DNA of 64,000 bases from Odiellus spinosus (GCA_963920705.1 OY987225.1:30999538-31063537), one strand, 5' to 3'; numbered from the stretch's first letter, positions 57,501-61,126 are shown. Translations and numbers: made by a program. Notes: generated by a model not told the origin, from the sequence alone.

Positions 57501-60500
57501 CTAAATTACCGACTAGATTTTTCTTACGGAACCGACGACGGGCCTATCCGATTCCGAGACCCGAACGCCGAAGGATGGATAACAGCGGCCGGACCGATTG
57601 ACGGTTTAGTTTTAGGGTTTTATTTCCGCCGATATTCGAACCAAGGTGGATGACTTCCTTACGGGCCTACTAAAACTCTCCCAATTCCTCCTTTTAACGA
57701 AAGCTCTTTAAAAAGCCTTCGCCAAAAATCTCTTTCTGTCTGAAATCGGCAGCACACCCCGGAGCCAAACACACCTCTCTTCCCTCCGAAAACAAATCGT
57801 TCACTAGCGCCGCGCGGCTTCTCACGCTCTCTCTTTCTCGCTCTCACATCTGTCGTCCGGGGCTTATTTCCAGCCCCCGTCTAGAAAACCCCCCTGTTTT
57901 TATCGTAACTTTCCTTCTACTCTGCTCGAAATGCTCACGTGCATGCGCGCACACGACGTAATGGCCGCGGTCATGCTAAGCCTTGGCGACATAAAAAAAT
58001 CATAACAAACATTGAAGTTGACTTTACTACCCTCGCTATTATGTAACACGAGTTGGTGTCAAGTTGTCACGTGACGTTTGAAGATAAATGATGGTGTCTT
58101 AGGCTTAAGAAAGATTCGCGAATTGTCATGGAATATTTATTAGGATAATTTAATAATATGGTCGATTTGTAAAGTGTCCAAAAACGGTGACACTAATTTA
58201 ACTTTTAGCTCAAAACTCAAGTATATAATTAAGTCAAGAACACGTGTACTGAGGATGGGAACACCTGTGTTGAACACCACATCGGTGTTCAAGGTGAAAA
58301 CTCATCATAGTGGCAGACGGAATCTTTTATTAAGGATTCAACCTCGACTTTTTAGTGATTAAGTTTTATAACTTTCTATTAATAATTATGTTATTTTGGT
58401 CCTCAACTTGAACCAGACCTTGGTTTGAGATCCTATCGGATTTAAAAGGGATTAATAAAAGCTAATAAATATTATTTCATTCACACGTTTTCAAATATCA
58501 TCACTAACATCCTATCCATTCTTGCTGATATCAAAAAGATTGGGGGGAAAATTGTTTCCTTGCTAAGCCTAATTCCTTCTGAAACATTTAAGGAGCTGTT
58601 TATCATTTTTCAAATAGAAGATCTATCTAGATCTTTCAAACAAAAAAACCTAAAAAATACACAAAGGTCTAGGATATTTGGTTCCCAAGAAATATTTGTG
58701 GTGGGAGGAATGTTACTACCATAAAAAAACTTTCGACTTATTTTTCTCCCCATCTCGAAGCAGAAAAGAAACATTTTGGAGGTTGGGGATTTCGAAAAAA
58801 AAAAAAAATAGCCAAGGGTAGGAAAAAATAGAAGAAAAAGTTTTCTTTTACAAAGATTAGAGGGTCGGGCATAATAGCCTCTGGCTACGACTATTAGGAC
58901 CAAGCGAAACCGCGTTTTTAGGCCTCTCAAGTCTCAAAAAAGAGAAGATCGAGAGAGAAACAAATTTCTGAGAGGAAGAAAGGCCAAAGGAGACCGAGAG
59001 ACTGGAGTTCACGGTGGCCACGCAAAAGATTCCCCAATTTTTTTAGGGTGTGGAAATTACAGTCTAGATCACATTCAAATCTCTTCTACAATATTAGCAA
59101 TGTTACTAGTATAGTTAAGCCAAAATTCAGGTCCAGTGGCTAAGCTAATATGGATTGTGGGGGCTAAGGAAAATTAAGGGAGGGGTGGAGCTAAGCCTAA
59201 TCCAGAGACTATAGCTATGGTTGGAATTAGGCTAAAACTTATGTTTGATGTGAAGTTATCTGGCAAACTTAGTGTCTATTTCGTGTATAATTTGCAGCAG
59301 GAATGAATAAATGACTAAGAAACTAAATCATACAGATCAAATTGATTTTAAATTACAATGCGAACATAGGCTATCTACCCAACTAAGTCGTAAGGAGCGT
59401 ATAATTTTATCAGAATCTAATTGGCCAATATCTCTTACAGGTATCCATAATTTATTTCTAGGATTAGGTAATGTTTAAAACAACATCTGTTTATGTTATC
59501 ACCCCGAATTAGTTCACGCAGTTATAATTAAGTTATAATTTTGAAAAAGGTTATTTAAATATATTAGTTAATAATAACTGATCCTCATTTTTAGAGCCTC
59601 TTGATTACCATACCGAAAATTTAGCTTACCAGACAACAGTTCCTAGTTACTACAGGTTATATTGTTTGAGACACTGATCAACGATAATTATACGTAATCC
59701 AAGCTAAGTTCAAAATTCAGGGAAATTTTGCTGGTAGTTTCACTTAGTGGGTGCAATCTAATTTCAAAATAACAGTAAACTACTTTACCTACAAATTTAA
59801 CCCTATTTGATATTATTATAAAATAATTTCTACGAATATAATTAACTTTTTCATTTTCAAAGAAGCTACTTACTAAATTATTCAGTTCAAAGGTAATTTT
59901 TTTACCTTAAAATTAAATATATTATAGAAACACCCCAAGCAATAATTTTAGTCTTAATTTACCTCAATTTATATTGCTTTTAAATCGTACTTAGCAATAA
60001 TTTTAAAATCTGAGGTCAATGCGCGGTTCAAGGTCAAACAATTTAAATCTCCCCGAATAATAATGACGTCATTAACTAATTTTAAAAAGGAAGATAGCGA
60101 CAGCATCGCCATCTACACGTAACCCATAATCGATTATTTCGTAAGAAAATAGTAGCGCCATCTATAATAAAACTTTTGCACTCACCAATGAAAAGCGTTG
60201 TAGTGAAAATACAATAATCCTAATCCAAATAAAAATGGTGCATCCTAAATTGAAAATAAATTAAGATAAGTTATACGTGTAATTAACAATTAACTATTAG
60301 TTAGACCACAAATATTAGTGCTACTTACAATCCAATAATCTTCTTTTAAAGAATAGTATCTTTGATATGCTGATAAAGCTACAAAATTAAAATTGAATTT
60401 GAATTAATTTTTAATTGATGGTTTGTTTTTCAATTATTACGTCAGGGATCGCTTACCTTTTGGATAATCATCCAATAATAGATGTAAATGTCCTAATTTG

Positions 60501-61126
60501 CAATATACACTCGGATAAAGTTCCGTTAATGTTATACGCGTACTCGCGCTATTTTTTTCCGTATTCGCGGCAGTTTCAACATTACTAACTGTTGCACTCG
60601 AATTATTATCACTATCACTCGCGCTCTGAGGTTTCGTTGTTTCATTTTGTACTTTTTCAAGATTGGCAAGTCCTTGACTCGCTGATGAACTAACGCTAAC
60701 AGAAGTAACAGAGTCATTAACGAATTTAGGCTTTTGGTGGCGTATTTTTTGATTTTCCAACAACACACGTTCCAAAAATTTAACAGCCTGCGTAGAATTA
60801 TAACTGTTATTAAATATTTTAAATTTCTTTGATGAATTATTCAGTTACTTACTTTAATCAACAGTTCTTTCTTTTTAGCACCTTCTGGGTTGTCAAATTT
60901 TAAAAACCCATATAGACGACTGAAAAGAGACAAAATTGAGATTATTAATTAGTGTTTAAATTTAAATAATCAAGGATATTATCGTTTAAAAATGATCAAA
61001 AATTGGTTTCATAGACAACCAAGGCTTAACAAAAATACAAATTTATTACCTATCAACTTGTGATAAAACTAACAAGTCTTGCCGAGTTAAAGATACGATT
61101 GTATTATCTTCAGGCTCGGCTATCAT
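33..61126 (-). CDS. Utx: UTX/KDM6A histone H3K27 demethylase, N-terminal part (8 exons, gene continues past base 1)
   Basis: Join, in transcript order: 61126-61050, 60919-60853, 60787-60457, 60378-60329, 60244-60186, 914-794, 362-308, 67-33. The 795 bases give 265 residues with no stop and GT-AG borders throughout. Family hallmarks in order: DSRLYGFLKF (25-34; human DSRLFGFVRF), YCKLGHLHLLLDDYPK (143-158), ALSAYQRYYSL (159-169), GLGLLYFHYNAFHW (182-195), YIDPSF (205-210), EIHFRLGLMFKV (215-226), HFHLSLID (236-243), FHIAHLYE (256-263). These form TPR1 (about 143-172), TPR2 (176-208), TPR3 (213-245) and the start of TPR4. In the family, the TPR region sits N-terminal to a JmjC domain that removes methyl groups from H3K27me2/3 and helps anchor UTX in the nuclear KMT2C/D complex. 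The JmjC part is outside the window. An in-frame TGA lies 12 bases before the start ATG. Identity rests on recalled family sequence, not a search. Confidence 0.96.
308..362 (-). CDS. Utx: UTX exon 7
   Basis: 55 bases between acceptor TTTGACAG and donor GTAAGT. It encodes HFHLSLIDSNKSTIHKSE (236-253) plus one base; the family has HFQLALVDCNPCTLSNAE here, helix B of TPR3 and the linker to TPR4. Intron 6 is 431 bp (363-793). Confidence 0.94.
794..914 (-). CDS. Utx: UTX exon 6, first exon after the giant intron
   Basis: 121 bases between acceptor TTCATTCTAG and donor GTAAGT. The first G completes Trp195; then SIRTFRQLLYIDPSF (196-210) ends TPR2, and RANEIHFRLGLMFKV (212-226) begins TPR3, ending in LK (234-235). 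Compare the family VLYVDPSF and EIHLRLGLMFKV. The phase matches exon 5 exactly, which is the main evidence that the 915-60185 block is one intron. Confidence 0.96.
1393..1623. repeat. 31-bp tandem array, about 8 copies
   Basis: AAGCCT recurs at 1397, 1428, 1459, 1490, 1521, 1552, 1583 and 1614, always exactly 31 bases apart. Core unit GCTAAGCCTAATAGCAAAA followed by an A/T-rich tail. Lies 0.5 kb downstream of the intron 5 acceptor. Confidence 0.95.
1624..5477. other. Intronic sequence without recognised features
   Basis: AT-rich. Reading frames at 2198-2395 (-), 3710-3910 (+) and 5129-5314 (+) look random. A run of 11 or 12 G lies at 4791-4802. CCTCTTCACCCTCCCTTT at 4931-4948 resembles the TTAAAGGG-type ends of family K and other repeats. 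Confidence 0.5.
5478..5692. repeat. Degenerate dispersed repeat (CCTGACTTTTCCAGG type)
   Basis: Contains TTTTCTGATTTTTCCAGGTG, later ATTCCCTGGTATTTT, and ends TGTATGAACCCTG. Decayed relative of the sequences at 35.07-35.5, 42.93-43.08 and 61.63-61.69 kb and of family D. Confidence 0.5.
6336..6526 (+). repeat. Imperfect direct duplication, about 129-bp spacing
   Basis: AATATTTTAGG followed by TTAAAGGTCAT and a second AGGTCAA occurs at about 6340-6395 and again at 6470-6517. The AGGTCA half-sites recur in both copies. Nothing else recognised between 5.7 and 7.36 kb. Confidence 0.55.
7361..7634 (+). mobile_element. Family B inverted-repeat element, copy 1 (274 bp)
   Basis: Starts CAAGAAGGATCAGATAAGG and ends with its complement, CTGATCCTTCTTG. 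Flanked by a perfect 7-bp duplication TCTGTAC (7354-7360, 7635-7641). Inside is a second inverted pair around TGTTGTCACGTGG and CCCACGTGACAACA. Non-coding; no transposase. Confidence 0.93.
7642..9401. other. Intronic sequence without recognised features
   Basis: AT-rich with no supported gene; 7910-8000 has a short imperfect inverted repeat around AAAGCGCCACCAAGCGTCGCTTT. Confidence 0.45.
9402..9561. repeat. 28-bp tandem array, about 6 copies
   Basis: AAGCAG(C/A)CGAC starts at 9402, 9429, 9454, 9482, 9510 and 9538. The last three steps are exactly 28 bp and the first copies are diverged. Confidence 0.9.
10755..11110. mobile_element. Family K hairpin element, copy 1 (diverged ends)
   Basis: Its core is a long inverted repeat: AATAGGCTTAGCTGGATTCA at about 10861, mirrored by TGAATCAAGCTAAGCCTATT at about 10992, around CCCGACCAATGGCATTG and CAATGCCATTGGTCGGGG. 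The outer ends match copies K2 and K3 (TTTAAAT...; GGTTGCATTCT). A 118-codon frame across it (10675-11031) comes from the hairpin and is not a gene. Confidence 0.85.
12070..12460 (+). mobile_element. Family G element, copy 1 (3' end decayed)
   Basis: Starts CAGGGTGACCACTGAAAATT and carries repeated ATAGGA words, then ACAGCCACAGCTGACAGTAT. It is collinear with 53631-54022, which is clearly the same element. The right terminus has decayed to AAACGGGTAAG. Confidence 0.88.
12470..13955. other. Intronic sequence without recognised features
   Basis: AT-rich. A CpG-bearing patch at 13105-13180 (CGCGTGGCTG, CGCGCGTTCTGGCACGTG) is the only compositional change. No gene supported. Confidence 0.45.
13956..14645. 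repeat. Tandem array, about 163-bp unit, about 4 copies
   Basis: GA(C/A)GTAAATTGCCTTAATTTG recurs at 14107, 14270 and 14434 (steps 163 and 164), with diverged flanking copies at about 13980 and 14595. Each unit also has CTAATCCGTTCTAGTCTAAA and TAAAAGGCCTAATAATTG. Confidence 0.9.
14646..16676. other. Intronic sequence; poly-T run at 15537-15568
   Basis: Only simple sequence stands out: AT dinucleotides near 14664, a CA-rich patch at 14799-14823, 32 T at 15537-15568 and an ATA/AAT run at 15705-15721. No gene supported. Confidence 0.5.
16677..16927 (+). mobile_element. Family D element, copy 1 (251 bp)
   Basis: Starts CAGGGTTGCCACAG and ends CTGTGGCAACCCTG, a perfect 14-bp terminal inverted repeat. 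Flanked by GATTA on both sides (16672-16676, 16928-16932). The interior is built of CCCTGACCTTTTCC-type words. Non-autonomous. Confidence 0.9.
17985..18497 (+). repeat. Direct duplication, two units about 275 bp apart
   Basis: CTTTTACAGGGACGCACC starts at 17985 and 18260. Both units share AACGGTCGGGG-type cores, ACTAACGGCAA...CAGTGGAACAAGTAGT and end in GGAAGCTTATAAACCC...CTGGTTTTG (18239, 18497). Each unit has internal inverted words (AACGGCAAAC and GTTTGCC), so it may be a tandemly inserted hairpin element. A related piece, AAGCTTCCTCTAACGGCAAA, sits at 45829-45848. Confidence 0.8.
18603..18883 (+). mobile_element. Family B inverted-repeat element, copy 2 (281 bp)
   Basis: Termini CAAGGAGGATCAGAGAAGG and CTTCTCTGATCCTCCTTG. 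Perfect 7-bp duplication ATTAAAT (18596-18602, 18884-18890). Near-identical to copies at 7361 and 31187. Confidence 0.95.
19487..19890. mobile_element. Family E inverted-repeat element, copy 1 (interrupted by F1)
   Basis: Built of ATCGATT/GAAACGGTTT words, with TGCGTTCATACTTGG at one side and AGTGTGACCGTAGCTT at the other. The same sequence occurs in reverse at 33121-33492. A 99-bp family F element sits inside it at 19603-19701. Confidence 0.8.
19603..19701 (+). mobile_element. Family F element, copy 1, nested in E1 (99 bp)
   Basis: Starts CGAGGGGTCAGACACTC and ends GAGTGTCTGCCCCCTCG. Flanked by a perfect 8-bp duplication TCGAAACT (19595-19602, 19702-19709). An 8-bp duplication is usual for hAT and P-like transposases, but the superfamily is not proven. 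Confidence 0.9.
21046..21893. mobile_element. Family H repeat, copy 1 (interrupted by A1)
   Basis: Carries GTCATCACCCCTGTCTGGC, GTGATTTGGACTCTTCC and GGCGGGCCGCGCTTGGC, shared with copies at 25.3, 42.3, 44.8 and 45.6 kb, and ends in GTTGCTTACTTTTATAGAAT...GACTTTTG. An inner inverted repeat spans 21682-21835 (AGGCCTAAGATTACTTCTG and its complement). The 120-codon frame at 21465-21827 crosses this repeat and is not supported as a gene. Confidence 0.75.
21067..21403 (+). mobile_element. Family A inverted-repeat element, copy 1, nested in H1 (337 bp)
   Basis: Starts CAGAAGCCGATGAAACCC and ends GGGTTTCATCGGCTTCTG. Perfect 7-bp duplication GTAATGG (21060-21066, 21404-21410). CTCTCTGTATGGGT forms a second inner inverted pair. 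Overlapping frames on both strands (21028-21394) recur in the other copies and are artefacts of the repeat. Confidence 0.95.
22260..22360 (+). repeat. 31-bp tandem array, 3 copies
   Basis: ATG within TTTTAAAGGTAAGATGAAA recurs at 22285, 22316 and 22347, exactly 31 apart. Confidence 0.85.
22400..24105. other. Intronic sequence without recognised features
   Basis: AT-rich. Frames at 23043-23225 (-) and 23634-23858 (+) show no recognisable domain. A poly-A/AAAAT tract lies at 23193-23219. Confidence 0.45.
24106..24442 (+). mobile_element. Family A inverted-repeat element, copy 2 (337 bp)
   Basis: Same length and orientation as copy 1, with CAGAAGCCGAGG at the left and CATCGGCTTCTG at the right. 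Unlike the other three copies it has no visible duplication (left ATAAAGC, right TTGTTTA), so one flank may have been lost or recombined. Confidence 0.92.
25275..25490 (+). mobile_element. Family H repeat, copy 2 (uninterrupted)
   Basis: Runs from CCATAAAAGTAAACAACGCC through GTAGCTTAATACTATTAGC and CACTTAAAAATAGAC to GGCGGGCCGCGCTTGGC and CCAACTCCGGAATTTC. It serves as the empty-site reference for the insertions of A1 and C2 in other H copies. Confidence 0.75.
25491..28914. other. Intronic sequence; unassigned frames only
   Basis: Frames at 25564-25812 (-), 25840-26046 (-) and 25907-26179 (+) overlap each other and show no recognised domain. A half family K end (AATGAATCCAGCTAAGCCTA) lies at 28026-28045. 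The rest is AT-rich. Confidence 0.45.
28915..29500. mobile_element. Family J inverted-repeat element, copy 1 (interrupted by A3)
   Basis: Left arm TTTTTAAATTAATTTCTAAAG, then AAATTCGGGCCAATCATTATT. Right arm ATGATTGGTCCGAATTTATA, then ATAGAAATTTTATC. The central ...GCATTACAAGCACTGTTGAAGG matches 49.25 kb. Confidence 0.8.
29082..29418 (-). mobile_element. Family A inverted-repeat element, copy 3, nested in J1 (337 bp)
   Basis: Opposite orientation to copies 1 and 2. Termini CAGAAGCCGATGAAACCC and GTTTCATCTACTTCTG. Perfect 7-bp duplication GTTGAAA (29075-29081, 29419-29425). The uninterrupted J2 copy at about 49257-49290 shows the site before insertion. Confidence 0.95.
29900..30390 (+). repeat. 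Tandem array, about 161-bp unit, about 3 copies
   Basis: GAAGGTTCGTTGTTTAATTA at 29911 and 30072 (step 161). GACTAAGAAG at 29988, 30150 and 30310. Each unit ends near TT(A/C)AGCCTACTTTTTG-type words; the third copy is degraded. Confidence 0.85.
31187..31472 (-). mobile_element. Family B inverted-repeat element, copy 3 (286 bp)
   Basis: Reverse orientation to copies 1 and 2. Termini CAAGGAGGATCAGAGAAGG and CTCTGATCCTCCTTG. Perfect 7-bp duplication GTGATGT (31180-31186, 31473-31479). Confidence 0.95.
31739..32053 (+). mobile_element. Family D element, copy 2 (315 bp)
   Basis: Termini CAGGGTTACCACAG and CTGTGGCAATCCTG; flanked by TAAAG on both sides (31734-31738, 32054-32058). Interior shared with copy 1 (TCGCGTTCGC(T/C)AAACTTTTT; ACAACTGACACGGTCA) plus extra CCCTGA-rich sequence near the right end. 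Confidence 0.9.
32059..33120. other. Intronic sequence without recognised features
   Basis: AT-rich; the 67-codon frame at 32457-32660 (-) has no recognisable motif. Confidence 0.45.
33121..33492. mobile_element. Family E element, copy 2, with a partly duplicated arm
   Basis: AGCTACGGCCACACTAGC at the left and TAGTATGAACGCGGCTTA at about 33378-33395. A shortened repeat of the right arm (TCCCGAAGCAGTTCCGAG to TTAGTATGAACGTG) follows to 33492. It lacks the family F insertion seen in E1 and keeps a single AGTTTCGA at 33278-33285. Confidence 0.8.
34084..34398 (+). mobile_element. Family C inverted-repeat element, copy 1 (315 bp)
   Basis: Termini CAAGAATCCATTCAGGTTCC and GGAACCTGAATGGATTCTTG, a perfect inverted repeat that continues into ATAAGAATATGG. 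Perfect 7-bp duplication CATACAC (34077-34083, 34399-34405). Confidence 0.94.
34399..35065. other. Intronic sequence without recognised features
   Basis: AT-rich, nothing supported. Confidence 0.4.
35066..35505. repeat. Degenerate tandem repeat, about 40-bp unit (CCTGACTTTTCC type)
   Basis: Units such as CCAGACCTTTTGGGCCAATT followed by ...CTCCCTGACTTTTC recur from about 35262, 35302 and 35341 onwards. The minus-strand 85-codon frame (35242-35499) follows this periodicity and is not a gene. Words resemble the 31-bp unit at 37.85 kb. Confidence 0.7.
35511..37851. other. Intronic sequence; degenerate repeat near 37683-37800
   Basis: Frames at 35936-36250 (-), 36123-36314 (-) and 37019-37231 (+) show no recognised motif. 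A GA-rich patch lies at 36124-36195. The end, from 37683, has CCCTGACCTTTTAAC-type words leading into the array at 37852. Confidence 0.45.
37852..39110. repeat. 31-bp minisatellite, about 40 copies in homogenised blocks
   Basis: Unit 31 bp. Block 1 (about 37860-38350) has GACCATTTTGACCCCAATTT; block 2 (about 38350-38720) TTAACTTTTTTAACCCCAAT; 38720-38880 mixes types in a higher-order duplication; block 3 (about 38880-39060) CCTTGACCTTTTAAACCCC. Because 31 is not a multiple of 3 and the unit has few stops on the minus strand, all three minus frames stay open over block 1 (143-175 codons). These are artefacts. Confidence 0.97.
39111..40267. other. Intronic sequence; unassigned 77-codon frame
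   Basis: The frame at 39676-39909 (+) is hydrophobic and Cys-containing but matches nothing I know, and has no convincing splice context. CACTATCCCTTTAA at 39229-39242 resembles repeat termini. Confidence 0.4.
40268..40512. mobile_element. Hairpin element, about 245 bp, CpG-rich core
   Basis: CAGATTTCACTG at the left mirrors CATTGAAATCTG at the right. Inside, CAACCAATCGCGTAACGCCC mirrors GGGCGTTACGCGATTGGTTG (one perfect pair). The core has several CGCG. No duplication seen at the flanks. Confidence 0.85.
41200..41690 (+). repeat. Tandem array, about 130-bp unit, 4 copies
   Basis: TTAAGCCTTGGCTAC starts at 41214, 41346, 41474 and 41601 (steps 132, 128, 127). Each unit also carries AACTCCCCATG and TTAAGCCTACTTTT. 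Confidence 0.9.
42321..42866 (-). mobile_element. Family H repeat, copy 3 (interrupted by C2)
   Basis: Minus orientation: AATTCCGGAGTTGGG, GCCAAGCGCGGCCCGCC, CAGACAGGGGTGATGAC, then, after the C2 insertion, AAGCTACGGAGCGTTGTTTA and TGATAGACTTTTG. Confidence 0.8.
42488..42804 (+). mobile_element. Family C inverted-repeat element, copy 2, nested in H3 (317 bp)
   Basis: Same termini as copy 1. The flanks CTGATAG (42481-42487) and ATGATAG (42805-42811) differ at one base, a 7-bp duplication with one later change. Confidence 0.92.
42930..43080. repeat. Degenerate dispersed repeat (CCCTGA type)
   Basis: TTTCCCGGATTTCCCTGATT, ATTCCCTGGTTTATTG and AACCAGGGATGC; decayed relative of family D. The following 0.7 kb to 43762 holds nothing recognised. 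Confidence 0.45.
43763..44103 (-). mobile_element. Family A inverted-repeat element, copy 4 (341 bp)
   Basis: Same orientation as copy 3. Termini CAGAAGCCGATGAAACCC and CATCGGCTTCTG. Perfect 7-bp duplication ACAAAAA (43756-43762, 44104-44110). Slightly longer because of an A-run near 43930. Confidence 0.95.
44104..44840. other. Intronic sequence with an NRF1-type palindrome
   Basis: A GC-richer patch at 44440-44580 contains GCGCATGCGC (44485-44494), the NRF1 core palindrome. A 74-codon frame (44368-44592, +) crosses it and matches nothing I know. Confidence 0.4.
44841..45014 (+). mobile_element. Family H repeat, copy 4
   Basis: AAAAGTCTATCAGCAAAGGG, ATACTAGCCCATAAC, GTCATCACCCCTGCCTGG and GGCGGGCCACGCTTG; shows the A1 site without insertion. 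Confidence 0.7.
45625..45754 (+). mobile_element. Family H repeat, copy 5 (partial)
   Basis: CAAAAGTCTATAAATTTATT, AAAGTAAACAACGGCCCGTA and GCCATCACCCCTGTCTG; stops after GTGATTTGGACC. The 0.6 kb before it has a weak frame at 45111-45296 (-) of no recognised kind. Confidence 0.65.
45849..47104. other. Intronic sequence with a decayed family G fragment
   Basis: TATAGGAAATTTAGGATTAT and related words at 46385-46450 look like a decayed G element. Otherwise AT-rich. Confidence 0.4.
47105..48215. repeat. 31/32-bp AT-rich minisatellite with octamer motifs, about 34 copies
   Basis: Units step 32 bp in the first part (GCGTATT/GCATATT at 47141, 47173, 47205, 47237, 47269) and 31 bp later (47649, 47680). 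Core TTAATTTGCATATTAATATT. About 25 units carry the perfect octamer ATTTGCAT, the POU-domain (Oct) binding sequence. AATATT hairpins recur in each unit. Confidence 0.96.
49070..49330. mobile_element. Family J inverted-repeat element, copy 2 (uninterrupted)
   Basis: AATCGGACCAATCACATTATT at the left mirrors AATATGATTGGCCCAAATT at the right. TTACAAGAGCTGTTGAAGGC continues straight into TGAAATAATATGATTGG, the empty site for A3. Confidence 0.8.
49935..50057 (+). mobile_element. Family K half-element, copy 4
   Basis: Only the right arm: GAATCCAGCTAAGCCTATTT to GGTTGCAATCTCCCTTTAA. No left arm seen. Confidence 0.75.
50650..50745. repeat. 27-bp inverted repeat
   Basis: GGTTTAATCAGATTTAACC (from 50650) and GGTTAAATCTGATTAAACC (to 50745) pair over 27 bases with one mismatch and a 42-bp loop. 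Confidence 0.8.
50750..51657. other. Intronic sequence; unassigned frames
   Basis: Frames at 50695-50937 (-), 51004-51306 (+), 51294-51500 (+) and 51412-51618 (-) overlap each other and show no known motif. No gene call is justified. Confidence 0.4.
51658..52085. mobile_element. Family K hairpin element, copy 2 (428 bp, full length)
   Basis: Starts TTAAAGGATGAATGCAACC and ends GGCTGCATTCTCCCTTTAA. The inner AATAGGCTTAGCTGGATTCA mirrors GAATCCAGCTAAGCCTATTT. TTAA at both ends may be a TTAA target duplication, as for piggyBac or Kolobok elements. Confidence 0.88.
52893..53336. mobile_element. Family K hairpin element, copy 3 (444 bp, full length)
   Basis: Starts TTAAAGGGAGGATGCAACC and ends AGGTTGAATTATCCCTTTAA. 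Shares with K2 the loop words CGATTGGAAGTCGAA and TTTGCTCATTGGTC. The 69-codon frame inside (52921-53130) is part of the repeat. Confidence 0.9.
53631..54022 (+). mobile_element. Family G element, copy 2 (392 bp, both ends intact)
   Basis: Starts CAGGGTGACCACTG and ends AGTGGTCACCCTG, a 13-bp terminal inverted repeat. Collinear with 12070-12460. No flanking duplication recognised. Confidence 0.9.
54023..55030. other. Intronic sequence without recognised features
   Basis: AT-rich; the frame at 54413-54610 (+) has no recognised motif. Confidence 0.4.
55032..55145. repeat. AT-rich palindrome with a perfect 24-bp arm
   Basis: ATTTACAATATTTTGGTTAA (from 55053) pairs with TTAACCAAAATATTGTAAAT (to 55110), 24 bp perfect with a 10-bp loop. 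Imperfect pairing extends outward. Confidence 0.85.
55222..55364 (+). mobile_element. Family F element, copy 2
   Basis: CAGGGGTCAAACACTCGCG to GAGTGTCTGACCCCTCG, with CAAAGCTGAACTCGG twice inside. The left end has changed and no duplication is visible. Confidence 0.75.
55365..57399. other. Intronic sequence; unassigned short frames
   Basis: A 50-codon ATG frame at 56249-56401 (+), open upstream to 56105, overlaps a 78-codon frame on the other strand (56170-56406); neither matches a family I know. 55740-56050 has the words GGTTCAAATCC and GGTTTAAATCC on the minus strand that resemble tRNA B-box sequences, without a convincing A box. Confidence 0.35.
57400..57965. promoter_or_regulatory. CpG-rich island inside intron 5; possible alternative promoter/first exon
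   Basis: The most CpG-rich stretch of the window. It carries an NRF1-like TGCATGCGCGCAC (about 57940-57953), a CT/GA-rich tract at 57818-57846 and many CpGs down to 57440. On the minus strand, the gene strand, a GTAAGG donor at 57662-57657 could end a first exon of about 290 bp starting near 57950. A 62-codon reading frame on that strand (57659-57847) runs across the donor, is Arg/Lys-rich and looks like 5' UTR rather than protein. It could be an alternative UTX start, a nested non-coding transcript or an enhancer. Confidence 0.45.
57966..60185. other. Start of intron 5 beside exon 5
   Basis: No exon found on reading the minus strand. GCGCCATCTA at 60155-60164 and TCGCCATCTA at 60106-60115 lie within 80 bp of exon 5. 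AGGTCAATGCGCGGTTCAAGGTCA at about 60013-60036 holds two nuclear-receptor half-sites. Confidence 0.5.
60186..60244 (-). CDS. Utx: UTX exon 5, last exon before the giant intron
   Basis: 59 bases between acceptor CAATTTAG and donor GTGAGT. It encodes DAPFLFGLGLLYFHYNAFH (176-194) and two bases of Trp195, matching GLGLVYFHYNAFQW of the family. It is helix A and the start of helix B of TPR2. The next coding base is 59 kb away, at 914. Confidence 0.96.
60329..60378 (-). CDS. Utx: UTX exon 4
   Basis: 50 bases between acceptor TTTTGTAG and donor GTAAGT. It encodes ALSAYQRYYSLKEDYWI (159-175), nearly identical to the ALSAYQRYYSL...DYW of vertebrate UTX, completing TPR1. Intron 3 is 78 bp and intron 4 is 84 bp. 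Too short to show as an open reading frame; found by splice sites and homology. Confidence 0.96.
60457..60787 (-). CDS. Utx: UTX exon 3, with a long Ser/Thr/Asn-rich insert
   Basis: 331 bases, residues 49-158 plus one base. It opens with AVKFLERVLLENQ (49-61), the helix equivalent to AVRCYESLI in human UTX, and closes with YCKLGHLHLLLDDYPK, helix A of TPR1. Between them (about 62-136) lie some 75 residues rich in S, T, N, E and K that look disordered. Human UTX has fewer than ten residues there. Acceptor TACGCAG; donor GTAAGC, in phase 1. Reading past the donor meets a stop within a few codons. Confidence 0.95.
60853..60919 (-). CDS. Utx: UTX exon 2
   Basis: 67 bases between acceptor TTTTCAG and donor GTAAGT. 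It completes Ser26 and encodes RLYGFLKF then a Lys-rich stretch ending LLIK (27-48), matching the family segment SRLFGFVRF...LLGK. Intron 1 is 130 bp (60920-61049) and intron 2 is 65 bp. Confidence 0.95.
61050..61126 (-). CDS. Utx: UTX exon 1 (coding part)
   Basis: 77 coding bases, residues 1-25 plus two bases of Ser26. It begins MIAEPEDNT and ends LLVLSQVD just before the conserved DSRL. The ATG is chosen because it is the only one in this frame and an in-frame TGA lies just upstream. The donor is GTAATA, weaker than the GTAAGT used by most later exons. The N terminus is much shorter than the roughly 90 residues before the equivalent point in human UTX. Confidence 0.88.

Larger units (their letters stand above)
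915..60185 (-). other. UTX intron 5, 59,271 bp
   Basis: Bounded by GTGAGT at 60185 and TTCATTCTAG before 914, splitting the Trp195 codon (phase 2) inside helix B of TPR2. The other six introns are 65-431 bp. It holds nearly all the repeats listed here and no recognised nested protein gene. Confidence 0.93.

Noticed and set aside
60532..60768. 78-codon minus-strand frame overlapping UTX exon 3
   Set aside because: A shifted frame of exon 3; the UTX frame is the one continuous with the flanking exons.
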